From positions 1-23,791 of the forward strand of contig QMZD01000003.1 of the NCBI GenBank assembly GCA_003662985.1: a stretch of 23,791 bases of DNA, read 5' to 3'. The translations under genes were made by a program, and so were the position numbers. This stretch comes from Archaeoglobales archaeon (lineage in GTDB: Archaea; Halobacteriota; Archaeoglobi; Archaeoglobales; Archaeoglobaceae). Positions 1-7,212 of this stretch are shown here, one piece after another (the first letter of the stretch is position 1; the number at the start of each line of letters is the position of its first letter). Below the pieces are notes generated by a model. The model saw only the letters and a list, made by a program, of their open reading frames with translations. It was not told the origin of the DNA and searched no databases.

Positions 1-174
1 ACTCCCATTCCAAGTCCAACTCCCTCACCAACACCGACACCAACTCCAACACCTCCTCCAACTCCTCCTCCAACCGGTACGGCAAAATACGTTGGAAGCT
101 ACTTCGAAGCAGAAAGAGGAGTTGTGCTAACCCCTGAACAACTTCCTGAGGGTTCAATACTCCCACAAAAATGA
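1..174 (+). CDS. 3' end of a Pro/Thr-rich stalk protein (partial)
   Basis: Frame 1 is open from the first base to a TGA at 172-174, giving the last 57 residues of a protein whose start lies outside the window. The first 25 or so residues are almost only Pro, Thr and Ser in a P-T-P-T pattern, followed by a glycine and about 30 ordinary residues ending in ILPQK. No membrane anchor follows. Such stretches typically act as extended, possibly O-glycosylated stalks of surface proteins, and a very similar stretch occurs in the 218-aa anchored protein at 4791-5447. The stop overlaps the next start as ATGA, so the two genes are probably translated from one mRNA. Function beyond a likely surface location cannot be given. 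Confidence 0.7.
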   Translation, partial: TPIPSPTPSPTPTPTPTPPPTPPPTGTAKYVGSYFEAERGVVLTPEQLPEGSILPQK

Positions 175-755
175 AGAAGAGCAATCTGCCCCTGATACTG
201 AGCATAATCAGCTTCATCCTGGTTTTTGACCTATTTTACACCCTCACGCCCTACCCTATAAAGATAACAGCCGACGATGTTACAATCTTCTCTCCAAGCT
301 GCTATGCTGCTTCTGGCGATGAGCCTCACAAGCTTGTTGCAAAGCTCTCCTACTGGAATGGGTACGAGGTTATAGAATACTGGTACTACTGGCCCTACGA
401 TGGAAACCAGCCGGTTGATGATTGGGAGCCTGTTATACTGCTTATAAAGAATAACACGGTTGAGGCCGTGGCCGTAAGAATCCACTACAACTGGAGAGTG
501 AGTTACTCATTCCCGCTAGAGGGTGTTAAGCCGATTGTAAGCTTCAGCCAGCTTTACCACACCCCTCTTCTCACGAAGCTGGAAGGATATGAGAGGGTTT
601 TAATCTATCCAACTTCTGGTCCAATACCAGAAGATGTAAACTACTGGTGGGTTTTTGGTCTCTCCCTTCCCGTCTACTCGGCTATTACAAATGCCCTGTT
701 TTATGGTTTAATCTCAGCCGCTGTGGTTTTCCTAATCTCCAGAAAAATCGCCTGA
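171..755 (+). CDS. Membrane-anchored extracellular protein, unknown family
   Basis: The 194-residue product has a hydrophobic segment at about residues 6-25, a long Trp/Tyr-rich extracytoplasmic-looking middle and a second hydrophobic segment at about 171-190 ending in a short basic tail (SRKIA). This fits a protein with both ends in the membrane and a central domain outside. The middle carries seven Trp in total, including the cluster YWYYWPYDG, and one NNT sequon. The start overlaps the stop of the Pro/Thr-rich gene upstream (ATGA), suggesting a complex or at least co-translation. I do not recognise the family; a virion membrane or envelope-assembly role is inferred from its neighbours. Confidence 0.7.
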   Translation: MKKSNLPLILSIISFILVFDLFYTLTPYPIKITADDVTIFSPSCYAASGDEPHKLVAKLSYWNGYEVIEYWYYWPYDGNQPVDDWEPVILLIKNNTVEAVAVRIHYNWRVSYSFPLEGVKPIVSFSQLYHTPLLTKLEGYERVLIYPTSGPIPEDVNYWWVFGLSLPVYSAITNALFYGLISAAVVFLISRKIA

Positions 756-765
756 GGTGGTTTCT

Positions 766-1296
766 ATGCTGGATTTGACCAAAAAAATTTCAACCAAGGG
801 GTTATTCGCGACTAGGGTCATAAGGAGATGTATCCGCATTATATACAAGGTTGAGTTTACAACCTTAGATTACCTGACAAAGGAGTTGGAGAAAACTGGC
901 ATACTTATAAAACCAAAGCAACTAGGCCAGGTTCTTTCGGTGGCCGTAAGAGAGGGATTCATAAACAAGTACCAAATCTCAAACTACCGGATTGATGATC
1001 ACTGTGGCAACAAAATATTCTACTGCAAGAGGGGAATGACAAAAGACGACCTGAAACAAAAACTTGGAATTAAAAACTTAGAGAGAAAATGCAAACTGTG
1101 TGGGCGTTCAATCAGCAAAGGATTTACCATCTGCGACGCATGCTGGAAAAAGGCAGAAAAAATTGCAAATGGATTTATGCCCTTCCCGGATCCTGAGCTT
1201 GTTGAAGAGTGGAGAAGATTTTTTGAAAAGGATAAAAAGGCCAAAAAAATAAATAATATTAGGGAGATGGAAAAATATGTACTTCCCGTCCAATGA
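766..1296 (+). CDS. Winged-helix-like protein with C-terminal zinc ribbon
   Basis: This 176-residue, basic, soluble protein has a helix-rich N-terminal part (about 20-75) with a pattern typical of winged-helix DNA-binding domains, then a four-cysteine zinc site C109-x2-C112 ... C123-x2-C126. I chose ATG 766 rather than the in-frame GTG at 757 because GAGGTGG at 754-760 overlaps that GTG and sits five bases before the ATG. It ends in a basic, Lys-rich tail that overlaps the next gene by 20 bases. It may be a transcription regulator of the surface-protein operon; that role is inferred from fold and position only. Confidence 0.65.
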   Translation: MLDLTKKISTKGLFATRVIRRCIRIIYKVEFTTLDYLTKELEKTGILIKPKQLGQVLSVAVREGFINKYQISNYRIDDHCGNKIFYCKRGMTKDDLKQKLGIKNLERKCKLCGRSISKGFTICDACWKKAEKIANGFMPFPDPELVEEWRRFFEKDKKAKKINNIREMEKYVLPVQ

Positions 1297-2335
1297 GACG
1301 GCTCAGCTGATCAACATCCTCAGTTTAGGCTCTTATAACGATTTAAACAGCCTAATATCCACCACAGAAACCAACACAGCTGCTACCGTTTTTGCCTGGG
1401 TTTTAACCGTACTAAAATGGGGCATGGCGGCCTTTGCAATCTTCTCAATCCTCAGATATGTTCTCGACAAACTTGGCTTCACTCCGGTTATGGCCGTAAT
1501 ACTAACCGCCATTGCAATGGTTGGAATCTTTGCCTTCTACAACACCCCCTGGAACGATGCATCAATAGTTCAATCTAAAGTTAGCGGCTTCATGCATGCA
1601 ATGAACAACACGGCGGTAAACTACACTCCCTCTCTCATCCAGCCAATTATTGCAGCGATGACGGGTCCAATTTCTGCGGTGAATTCCTCCATTGGATACC
1701 TAAACAGCTCCCTCCCTTCAAACCTGACGGTTCCAACAATCCAGGGGAGGAGTATCGCCTCAACAACCGTGAACACATCCTGGATTGCCTGGGCAATCTT
1801 CATCGCAATTGTTGCACTGGCCATTTACATAATCTCAAGGTTCAACAGGCTAATTGCGGGAATTGTGGCTGTTGTACTCTTCATGGTTGCCTTAAGCATC
1901 CCGGATGATTTAATCGCCTCCGTGATTACCATTATCGTATGTGCCGGGCTTGCCTATGTGCTGTTCAGGCATGTGAAGATTCTCTCTGCCTATCCTATTG
2001 CGATTGCAATTCTAACGCTGGCATACATGATCCAGCCTCCTCAGGCTGTTCTCATTTTGATGCTGATTGCTGTTTTCATAATCTCCCTCCTACCGTTCTT
2101 CTACGGTGTTGGAGCTTTACTCTACGGAGTGGGGGAGATTGTGGAGTCTAGAGAGAGGTTTGGGATGAAAAAGAAGCCGAAGAAAGTCATAGAGGAGTAT
2201 GCCGGAGAGTGGGACCCTGTGATGATCGCATTAGTGCTTACGCTATTCTTCACCGGGGTGATTGTCCTCTTTGGAGCGAGCCTCTCAGGGTTTGGGATAT
2301 TTTTGACGAACACCGTTGCACTACTAAGGAGATGA
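1277..2335 (+). CDS. Polytopic membrane protein with sequon-rich loop
   Basis: The 352-residue product has about eight hydrophobic segments, near residues 39-62, 70-88, 168-187, 191-207, 212-230, 238-252, 256-285 and 314-335. Between the second and third lies a loop of about 80 residues with five N-x-S/T sequons (near N110, N136, N143, N149, N166), so this loop is probably extracellular and glycosylated. A basic segment (KKKPKK, about 298-303) precedes the last helix and is probably cytoplasmic. The overall plan, a large integral protein among small membrane proteins, resembles the channel proteins of DNA-transfer systems or the membrane proteins of enveloped archaeal viruses, but I see no diagnostic motif. 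The start overlaps the zinc-ribbon gene by 20 bases. Confidence 0.75.
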   Translation: MYFPSNETAQLINILSLGSYNDLNSLISTTETNTAATVFAWVLTVLKWGMAAFAIFSILRYVLDKLGFTPVMAVILTAIAMVGIFAFYNTPWNDASIVQSKVSGFMHAMNNTAVNYTPSLIQPIIAAMTGPISAVNSSIGYLNSSLPSNLTVPTIQGRSIASTTVNTSWIAWAIFIAIVALAIYIISRFNRLIAGIVAVVLFMVALSIPDDLIASVITIIVCAGLAYVLFRHVKILSAYPIAIAILTLAYMIQPPQAVLILMLIAVFIISLLPFFYGVGALLYGVGEIVESRERFGMKKKPKKVIEEYAGEWDPVMIALVLTLFFTGVIVLFGASLSGFGIFLTNTVALLRR

Positions 2336-2345
2336 GGTGGTAAAC

Positions 2346-2513
2346 ATGCTCGAGTATTTGGTAATCTTTGGGGCCGTTTTGGTTACTGCAGATGTTCTAA
2401 GCGAGGCACTCGACGATTTAAAACGGGGAAAAAGAAACATATTCTTGGTAAAGTCTTTCTTTGTGGCAATGATGGTTGGCCTAATTGGGGCAATCATAAG
2501 GGGGTTGTTTTGA
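2346..2513 (+). CDS. Tiny two-helix membrane protein (55 aa)
   Basis: ATG at 2346 follows a clear ribosome binding site, GAGGTGG at 2334-2340, and the frame runs 55 codons to a TGA at 2511-2513. There are two hydrophobic stretches, about 4-18 and 32-54, separated by a charged turn containing DDLKRGKRN. The stop overlaps the next start (TGATG). Small proteins with two membrane helices and a basic turn are what the major capsid proteins of spindle-shaped archaeal viruses look like, and holin-like or assembly proteins look similar. The resemblance is only in size and topology, so the role is open. Confidence 0.7.
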   Translation: MLEYLVIFGAVLVTADVLSEALDDLKRGKRNIFLVKSFFVAMMVGLIGAIIRGLF

Positions 2514-2677
2514 TGGATTTGAGCGATCTTATCTCAGAACTTGAGAAGATAAATAAAGAGGTTGAGAAGCTGAACAAAAACATTAGAATGGCGGTGAAGG
2601 TGTATATCGCCTTCTGGCTCATTGCCTGGTTTGCGTTTGTGCTTTTCTGGGTTTGGAGATATACCACAGGTCAGTAG
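2513..2677 (+). CDS. Tiny coiled-coil plus membrane helix protein (54 aa)
   Basis: ATG 2513 overlaps the previous stop (TGATG), indicating translational coupling. The first 25 residues are a charged amphipathic helix (ELEKINKEVEKLNKN) with a heptad-like pattern, followed by a Trp/Phe-rich membrane segment at about 29-48 that contains four Trp, and a short tail. It may oligomerise through the helix. It is the last gene of the plus-strand block and stops 13 bases before the end of the converging minus-strand block. No family recognised. Confidence 0.7.
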   Translation: MDLSDLISELEKINKEVEKLNKNIRMAVKVYIAFWLIAWFAFVLFWVWRYTTGQ

Positions 2678-2690
2678 GTCAGTGATCTAC

Positions 2691-3491
2691 TCAGGCCATA
2701 GACGATACAATAGATATAGCATAGAAGAAATTGATTATAGTGTGTGCAACCAACCCTGGAAGGATCGACTTGTGTCTCAAATCAACCATTGAAGCGGCGA
2801 ACCCGAATGCAAACACAATCATCAGAGGGATAAGTTCCTTATGGTAAACAGCACCGTGAAAAACGGCAAAAACAAACCCGCTGACAAACGCACCCTGGAC
2901 GCAACCAATATCCTCGGCAACGCTCGATGTTATAAATCCCCTGAAGAATAATTCTTCTATATTTGGCACTAGAAAGGCTGTAAGAACCAGCGAAGCGACC
3001 GGCATCCCCTCAATCTGCAAAACCTGGAAAACCTGCATCCCCTGCCCTACGAAACCAAGCAGGACGAAAGGAGTGGCGAGAGCTACCCCCTCCAAAATCT
3101 GGTCATCGTAATTGCCAAATCCCCAGAGCATACATCCGGTGACGTCCGTTATATAGGGGTCAACATACTCCACCAAATAAACCGTAAAGCTTATAGCAGC
3201 AAATAAAACGTAGATTATTCCAACAGTTGACCACTCCGGAACGTTGACGGCAATCCACAGCATGCCGAAGGTTGTGACCATATACCACCAGAAGAAGGCT
3301 TTTCTGAACGGTTGTCTTGCCGATAGGGTTCCTTCGGGCATCTCTGCAAACCAGAAATAATCGTAAGCAGGTGGCGTCTTGTCCACCATGTACTGTTCTC
3401 TTCTCCTCATGGCCGCCTTTATCTGCATCGCTGTCACTATAAACGCAAAGACTACAACTCCAACCAAGATGAACTCTTCAAAACATATCAA
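2691..3491 (-). CDS. CPBP-family intramembrane metalloprotease
   Basis: This polytopic membrane protein (266 aa from the chosen start) carries the CPBP (CAAX protease and bacteriocin-processing) signature: E-E-x3-R in NIEELFFRGF (E179, E180, R184), the second motif in FAVFHG (H212) and the third in HTIINF (H250, N254), all in or next to hydrophobic helices. Such enzymes are intramembrane proteases, some of which process prenylated or secreted proteins or give immunity to peptides. TTG 3491 overlaps the upstream stop as TTGA and removes an unlikely 24-residue tail that would lie inside the upstream gene; GTG 3563 is the longer alternative. As the last gene of a block of secreted and anchored proteins, it could process an envelope protein. 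Substrate unknown. Confidence 0.8.
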   Translation of the reverse strand: MICFEEFILVGVVVFAFIVTAMQIKAAMRRREQYMVDKTPPAYDYFWFAEMPEGTLSARQPFRKAFFWWYMVTTFGMLWIAVNVPEWSTVGIIYVLFAAISFTVYLVEYVDPYITDVTGCMLWGFGNYDDQILEGVALATPFVLLGFVGQGMQVFQVLQIEGMPVASLVLTAFLVPNIEELFFRGFITSSVAEDIGCVQGAFVSGFVFAVFHGAVYHKELIPLMIVFAFGFAASMVDLRHKSILPGLVAHTIINFFYAISIVSSMA

Positions 3492-3838
3492 GGCGTCATC
3501 TCCTCCAGTTTTGTTATGAATTGATTGATGACCAATGAAATTAAAGTGTAAATCAACAACCACTGAAGAAGGAGAATTACAACATCAACATTAAAGTAAT
3601 AATAATAGACAATCAGAAGGATGAAACCAAGGGCAAAGCAAGTCTTCTCGGCAATTTCAAACCTTCCCGTCAGGATTATCCTTATTATTGGAACCACGAA
3701 GAAGGAAGTTAGGAGGATACCCATAACAGTGTCGAGGATGAAGGAGATGAATTCCTCTCGGTCCATCAGCACAATCAGCAGCAGGTAGCATATTGTTCCT
3801 ATTACTATCCCTCTCCAAGGATCTTTCCTGTAAGTCAT
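3488..3838 (-). CDS. Polytopic membrane protein, unknown
   Basis: The 116-residue product has about four hydrophobic helices covering most of its length, including IVYYYYFN and the very hydrophobic VVILLLQWLLIYTLISLV. I chose ATG 3838, one base after the upstream stop (TGATATG), over the in-frame GTG at 3865 that lies inside the upstream gene. Its stop overlaps the start of the CPBP protease, so the two membrane proteins are probably made together and might act as partners. It does not resemble a family I know. Confidence 0.65.
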   Translation of the reverse strand: MTYRKDPWRGIVIGTICYLLLIVLMDREEFISFILDTVMGILLTSFFVVPIIRIILTGRFEIAEKTCFALGFILLIVYYYYFNVDVVILLLQWLLIYTLISLVINQFITKLEEMTP

Positions 3839-3839
3839 A

Positions 3840-4760
3840 TCACTTGAACAGTCTAATTGCACCAATCAGTAAAGCCACAGCTCCAATTGCAGCAATGCTG
3901 TATCCGATGACGCTCGTTATGGTTATGCTTGCTGTTGGTGCACACATATAGCTTGCACGGTAATAGTCATAAGCAAGCACGAATCCTTCCTCGTCGTAGG
4001 CTGTTATGTGGTAAAACACCCCACGCTCACCGCAAACGTCTTCTGCTGCCCAGTCTGGCGCTGTTTGACTGTGCTCAAAGAATCCCTGGGCATCAGCATA
4101 CTCCCATGCATTCCACTCGGGGTGTTCCGGGTTCTGGATTACGAATTCGAAGTAAATCGCCGGCCCCCAGTCAACAGGATTTCCGTTTTCGGGTATATAA
4201 CCCCAGCAACGCACATCATCGTAGGAATACACAGGAGCATAGTCTTTAGCGTCGTAGGTCGTGGTCTGCCCGTTGTGGGTGACTTCCGTCTTCAGTGAGA
4301 CGAACCAGAAGTCGGCCAGCCTAACTTCTGTGCCTGTAGAAAGTCTCGTTGTCACGTCTGAAGTCTCATACACATCACTAACCTTAACGAAAACACCCCT
4401 CGTGTTCTTTAAATCAGCCGGCTTCTCTCCAAACTTGTCAGCTGTAACATGTCCACTGCAGGTGAATGGAATCTCGACAGTGTTCATTCCCTTAACTAGT
4501 TGTACGGTTTGTCTAGCAAGAACCTTATCCGGCCAGTTTACCAGGTCTTGAACTACCTCAACCGTTACAGTTGTTGGCTCGTCTGAGTAGATGTAAAGCT
4601 CCACGGTGTATGGAACGTTCATCACGACTGTAGTTGTCTCATAAACCCCCTTCTGCTTCCATTTTACAGCATGCAACACTGGAGAAGCTGATGCTGTCTG
4701 TGCAAGAAGAACCAATGCCAGGACAATTCCTACGATCCAGATCCTTTTTTCGCTTAACAT
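3840..4760 (-). CDS. Secreted, C-terminally anchored surface protein (paralogue A)
   Basis: The 306-residue product has a signal peptide (about 1-26, ending near ASA), a beta-rich extracellular domain and a C-terminal membrane helix (about 281-303) ending in RLFK. It is clearly related to the product of 7209-8099: both share NWPD(K/Q)VL, N(T/N)RGV(F/Y)V(K/R), APxWA, xxCGxxG and ITITSVxGYxIA before the final helix, and cysteines at the CW, CG and (Y)(M/T)C positions that could form disulfides. GGAGGTG sits eight bases before the ATG. Type I topology, Trp richness (8 Trp) and neighbours suggest an envelope spike or surface-layer-like component. Function is not known. Confidence 0.8.
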   Translation of the reverse strand: MLSEKRIWIVGIVLALVLLAQTASASPVLHAVKWKQKGVYETTTVVMNVPYTVELYIYSDEPTTVTVEVVQDLVNWPDKVLARQTVQLVKGMNTVEIPFTCSGHVTADKFGEKPADLKNTRGVFVKVSDVYETSDVTTRLSTGTEVRLADFWFVSLKTEVTHNGQTTTYDAKDYAPVYSYDDVRCWGYIPENGNPVDWGPAIYFEFVIQNPEHPEWNAWEYADAQGFFEHSQTAPDWAAEDVCGERGVFYHITAYDEEGFVLAYDYYRASYMCAPTASITITSVIGYSIAAIGAVALLIGAIRLFK

Positions 4761-4790
4761 GTATTAAGCACCTCCTTTACATTTACTTCA

Positions 4791-5447
4791 TCACGATTTT
4801 ATAATTATTACCAACGCTATTGCGGAAACTATTATAACAATTACGGCGAACAGCTGCTCATTCGTCAATCCCTGCTCAGGCGGTGGGATGATTGGAGGTA
4901 TTGTCGGTGCTGGGGTTGGTGTTGGGCTTGGTTGAGGAGTGGGGGTCGGTAGCTGGCCAGGCGGAGTGTATAACTCTATTCTAAAGTTCTTACTGCTCCA
5001 CTGGCTGTTTGTGAAGCTTATCTCACCATTTGGTGGTGCGGCAACATAGCTGAAACCACCCCACTTCTGTCCGTCCCAGTATCTCCCATCGCTTCTCTTT
5101 ATTGTATAGGTCTTCCCAGGTTGCAACCCGCCTATCGTGAAGGTGACCGTCTCGCCGGAGGGTGCGGATGCTGTGAATCTGATTTCTGAGCTTGTGAGCT
5201 TGGATAAGGTAACATTAACCGAGTTTGTTGAAGGTATCACTGAGAAGTTGAACCCGCCGAAGTCAACGTGGTCGTCGTAGATGTCTATGTAGCTGAATGT
5301 GAAGGTCGTTGAGAAGAAGAACGTGGTGTTAACGGCTAATGGCGAAATGCTGGTGTTCTGGTTTACCGTTATGTCAGCGGATGCGGTGGCTAAGGCTAAA
5401 ATAAAGAGAAGTAAGGTCGCTGTAATCAGAGTTATCCTTGCCTTCAT
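4791..5447 (-). CDS. Anchored beta-rich surface protein with Pro/Thr stalk
   Basis: The 218-residue product starts with a signal peptide (about 1-24), then a Thr/Ser/Asn-rich beta domain with several N-x-S/T sequons, then a Pro/Thr stalk at about 164-192 (repeats of P-T-P), and finally a very hydrophobic helix (about 199-216) ending in KS. The order domain-stalk-anchor is typical of surface proteins held away from the membrane. A strong site, GAGGAGGTGA, lies just before the ATG and overlaps the end of the beta-helix gene upstream. The stalk matches in style the partial protein at the left end of the window. The globular domain has a fibronectin-like LQPGKTYTI segment, but I do not assign a family. 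Confidence 0.75.
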   Translation of the reverse strand: MKARITLITATLLLFILALATASADITVNQNTSISPLAVNTTFFFSTTFTFSYIDIYDDHVDFGGFNFSVIPSTNSVNVTLSKLTSSEIRFTASAPSGETVTFTIGGLQPGKTYTIKRSDGRYWDGQKWGGFSYVAAPPNGEISFTNSQWSSKNFRIELYTPPGQLPTPTPQPSPTPTPAPTIPPIIPPPEQGLTNEQLFAVIVIIVSAIALVIIIKS

Positions 5448-5459
5448 CGGTCACCTCCT

Positions 5460-6962
5460 CTACTTCGCTACCCATGCCGTGCCATTATAGATATAGAGGG
5501 TATTCGTTGCCGCATCGAAGTAGGCATCTCCAGTCTGTGGTGAGCTTGGTGCTGAGGTCGGGAAGTCGAATTGAGAAGTGTAGTGGTAGCCAGCATTATT
5601 TTTGAAGAAGTTGCCACCGCTATCATAAATCGTTACACCGCTTTCTATGTCATTGCCATAAATTCTATTGCCAGAGGTATCTAAAGAAAGCCCCTTATCC
5701 TCTATCTTACTATTATATAAATCTAAAGTTCCTCCATTTACATGAATTGCATAGTTATTGAATAATCCATGGAAATAACTATTCACCACAGACACATAGC
5801 CACCGTTAATCCTCAATCCATAGTTCGATGGCGATGATAAAGAGGGGCTTACCTCAATATTGCTTATAAATACAGTACCAGAGTCCACTTTTATAGCGAA
5901 AAATCCAGTAGAATTTATAAACTTAGAATTAGATATCACTGCACCACCGTTTATTGTAAGTAAAGTGTCCCCTGATGTGCCATCGAATATACAATTAGTG
6001 ACTATTTGAAAAGAGTTACTTAAAAAACTAAACTTAGTTGAATTTTTTACAATGATACCATCAAAGATAATATTCACTGATTTTGTACTAGTACCAAAAC
6101 CAGCAGAGTTGGATAAGAATATATTTCTGAAAATAACATCATGTGCATAGCCTTCAGTAATGTGCCCATGTGCAGTAATCGCATAGAGTGGCGAAGTACC
6201 TCCTGCTAAGACATTCGAAATGTATCCATCTTCAACAATTACCTTGTTCGCTCCATTCTCAACCTCAACCCCTCTGTCGCAATTGTTGATATAAAAGTCT
6301 CTGACAGTAATGTTTCTTGAATTGTGTGTGATATGTATTGCAGAAGACCATCCATCAGTCACATTTAAAATATTGAGTATTCTTACACTCTCTACTATGA
6401 CGTTTTCTTTATTATTTATTTCTACGATCCCTGATGGGCCAGGATCGCCACCATCAAATGTCAAGTCACCTATATAATTATTATTCCCCGCCAGCAATTG
6501 ATTACCAGATGTGAAACTCAACACAGTACAAAAACTATCTTCTCCAACAAATGCAATATTATCGTTTAGGTTGAGATTACTACCTAAGTTGTTGTATACA
6601 CCACATTTAAGAAGAACGGTTCCATTACTTATAGTATCAATCGTAGTTTGTATAACACTAGCAGAATCAGTTCCCTTCGCCAGAACAGTCCCGTTATACC
6701 ACCTCGCCACCGTATAGCTCCCTTCCTTGCTGACTATCACCGTAGCAGCAGAGGTGGGAGCATCCCCCGCTGAGAAGTTCCACGTCACCTGCGGAGAGGT
6801 AAGCTTGGTGACATTGATCTCTTGTGTTTCTAAGTCAAACAGTAAGTCACCATTGTATGTGATTTGTTTATCGATGTGCACAACCGAGCTTGCTGCTATC
6901 GCTATCCCCGCTAAAACCACCAATCCTACCAAAACCCATAATTTTCCTATTCTCATCCCCAT
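5460..6962 (-). CDS. Membrane-anchored beta-helix protein with tail-fibre-like end
   Basis: The 500-residue product has an N-terminal hydrophobic anchor or signal (about 7-25), a linker, and from about 110 to 440 a long series of short repeated strands with Asn/Gly turns, typical of right-handed parallel beta-helices of the pectate-lyase/NosD type. It contains about nine N-glycosylation sequons. The last 35 residues (SSPQTGDAYFDAATN followed by TLYIYNGTAW) match the short C-terminal module common in phage tail fibres and other receptor-binding proteins. I therefore read it as an adhesin or spike, not an enzyme. GAGGTG seven bases before ATG 6962 fixes the start. The base composition in the helix region is visibly more AT-rich than in neighbours, which may mark exchange of the receptor-binding part. 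Confidence 0.8.
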   Translation of the reverse strand: MGMRIGKLWVLVGLVVLAGIAIAASSVVHIDKQITYNGDLLFDLETQEINVTKLTSPQVTWNFSAGDAPTSAATVIVSKEGSYTVARWYNGTVLAKGTDSASVIQTTIDTISNGTVLLKCGVYNNLGSNLNLNDNIAFVGEDSFCTVLSFTSGNQLLAGNNNYIGDLTFDGGDPGPSGIVEINNKENVIVESVRILNILNVTDGWSSAIHITHNSRNITVRDFYINNCDRGVEVENGANKVIVEDGYISNVLAGGTSPLYAITAHGHITEGYAHDVIFRNIFLSNSAGFGTSTKSVNIIFDGIIVKNSTKFSFLSNSFQIVTNCIFDGTSGDTLLTINGGAVISNSKFINSTGFFAIKVDSGTVFISNIEVSPSLSSPSNYGLRINGGYVSVVNSYFHGLFNNYAIHVNGGTLDLYNSKIEDKGLSLDTSGNRIYGNDIESGVTIYDSGGNFFKNNAGYHYTSQFDFPTSAPSSPQTGDAYFDAATNTLYIYNGTAWVAK

Positions 6963-7005
6963 TCTTATTCACCTCTGCCACTTCGCTTAATAGTGCTTAT
7001 GCGAT

Positions 7006-7212
7006 TCATTCTTCACACCTCGGAAGCCTATTTAGCATTTCTTGTATCCTTAATATTTTTTGTAATATATCATACCTTTCTTCTTCAAGATACTCTACGT
7101 CTCCATATAGATCCCACAACTCATCCTCTAGGCGTTCCAAATCTTTCTTAGGTATACACACACAGGGCTCTTTTTCGGCCTTGGTTTCAGATTTTCCTTT
7201 CCACCACTTCAT
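7006..7212 (-). CDS. Small coiled-coil protein with CxC motif
   Basis: The 68-residue protein begins MKWWKGK, has a C-V-C pair near residues 16-18 and then a charged helix of about 40 residues (DLERLEDELWDLYGDVEYL and beyond) with heptad-like spacing, ending in a cysteine near the C-terminus. ATG 7212 is preceded at six bases by GAGGTG and overlaps the stop of the anchored protein gene (ATGA); a GTG nine bases earlier would place the site inside the coding region. It sits between two surface-protein genes and could be a cytoplasmic adaptor. No family recognised. Confidence 0.65.
   Translation of the reverse strand: MKWWKGKSETKAEKEPCVCIPKKDLERLEDELWDLYGDVEYLEEERYDILQKILRIQEMLNRLPRCEE

Noticed and set aside
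5460..6962. Pectate lyase or other polysaccharide-cleaving enzyme
   Set aside because: The beta-helix repeats alone are not evidence of catalysis, I see no conserved acidic catalytic cluster, and the C-terminus is fibre-like.
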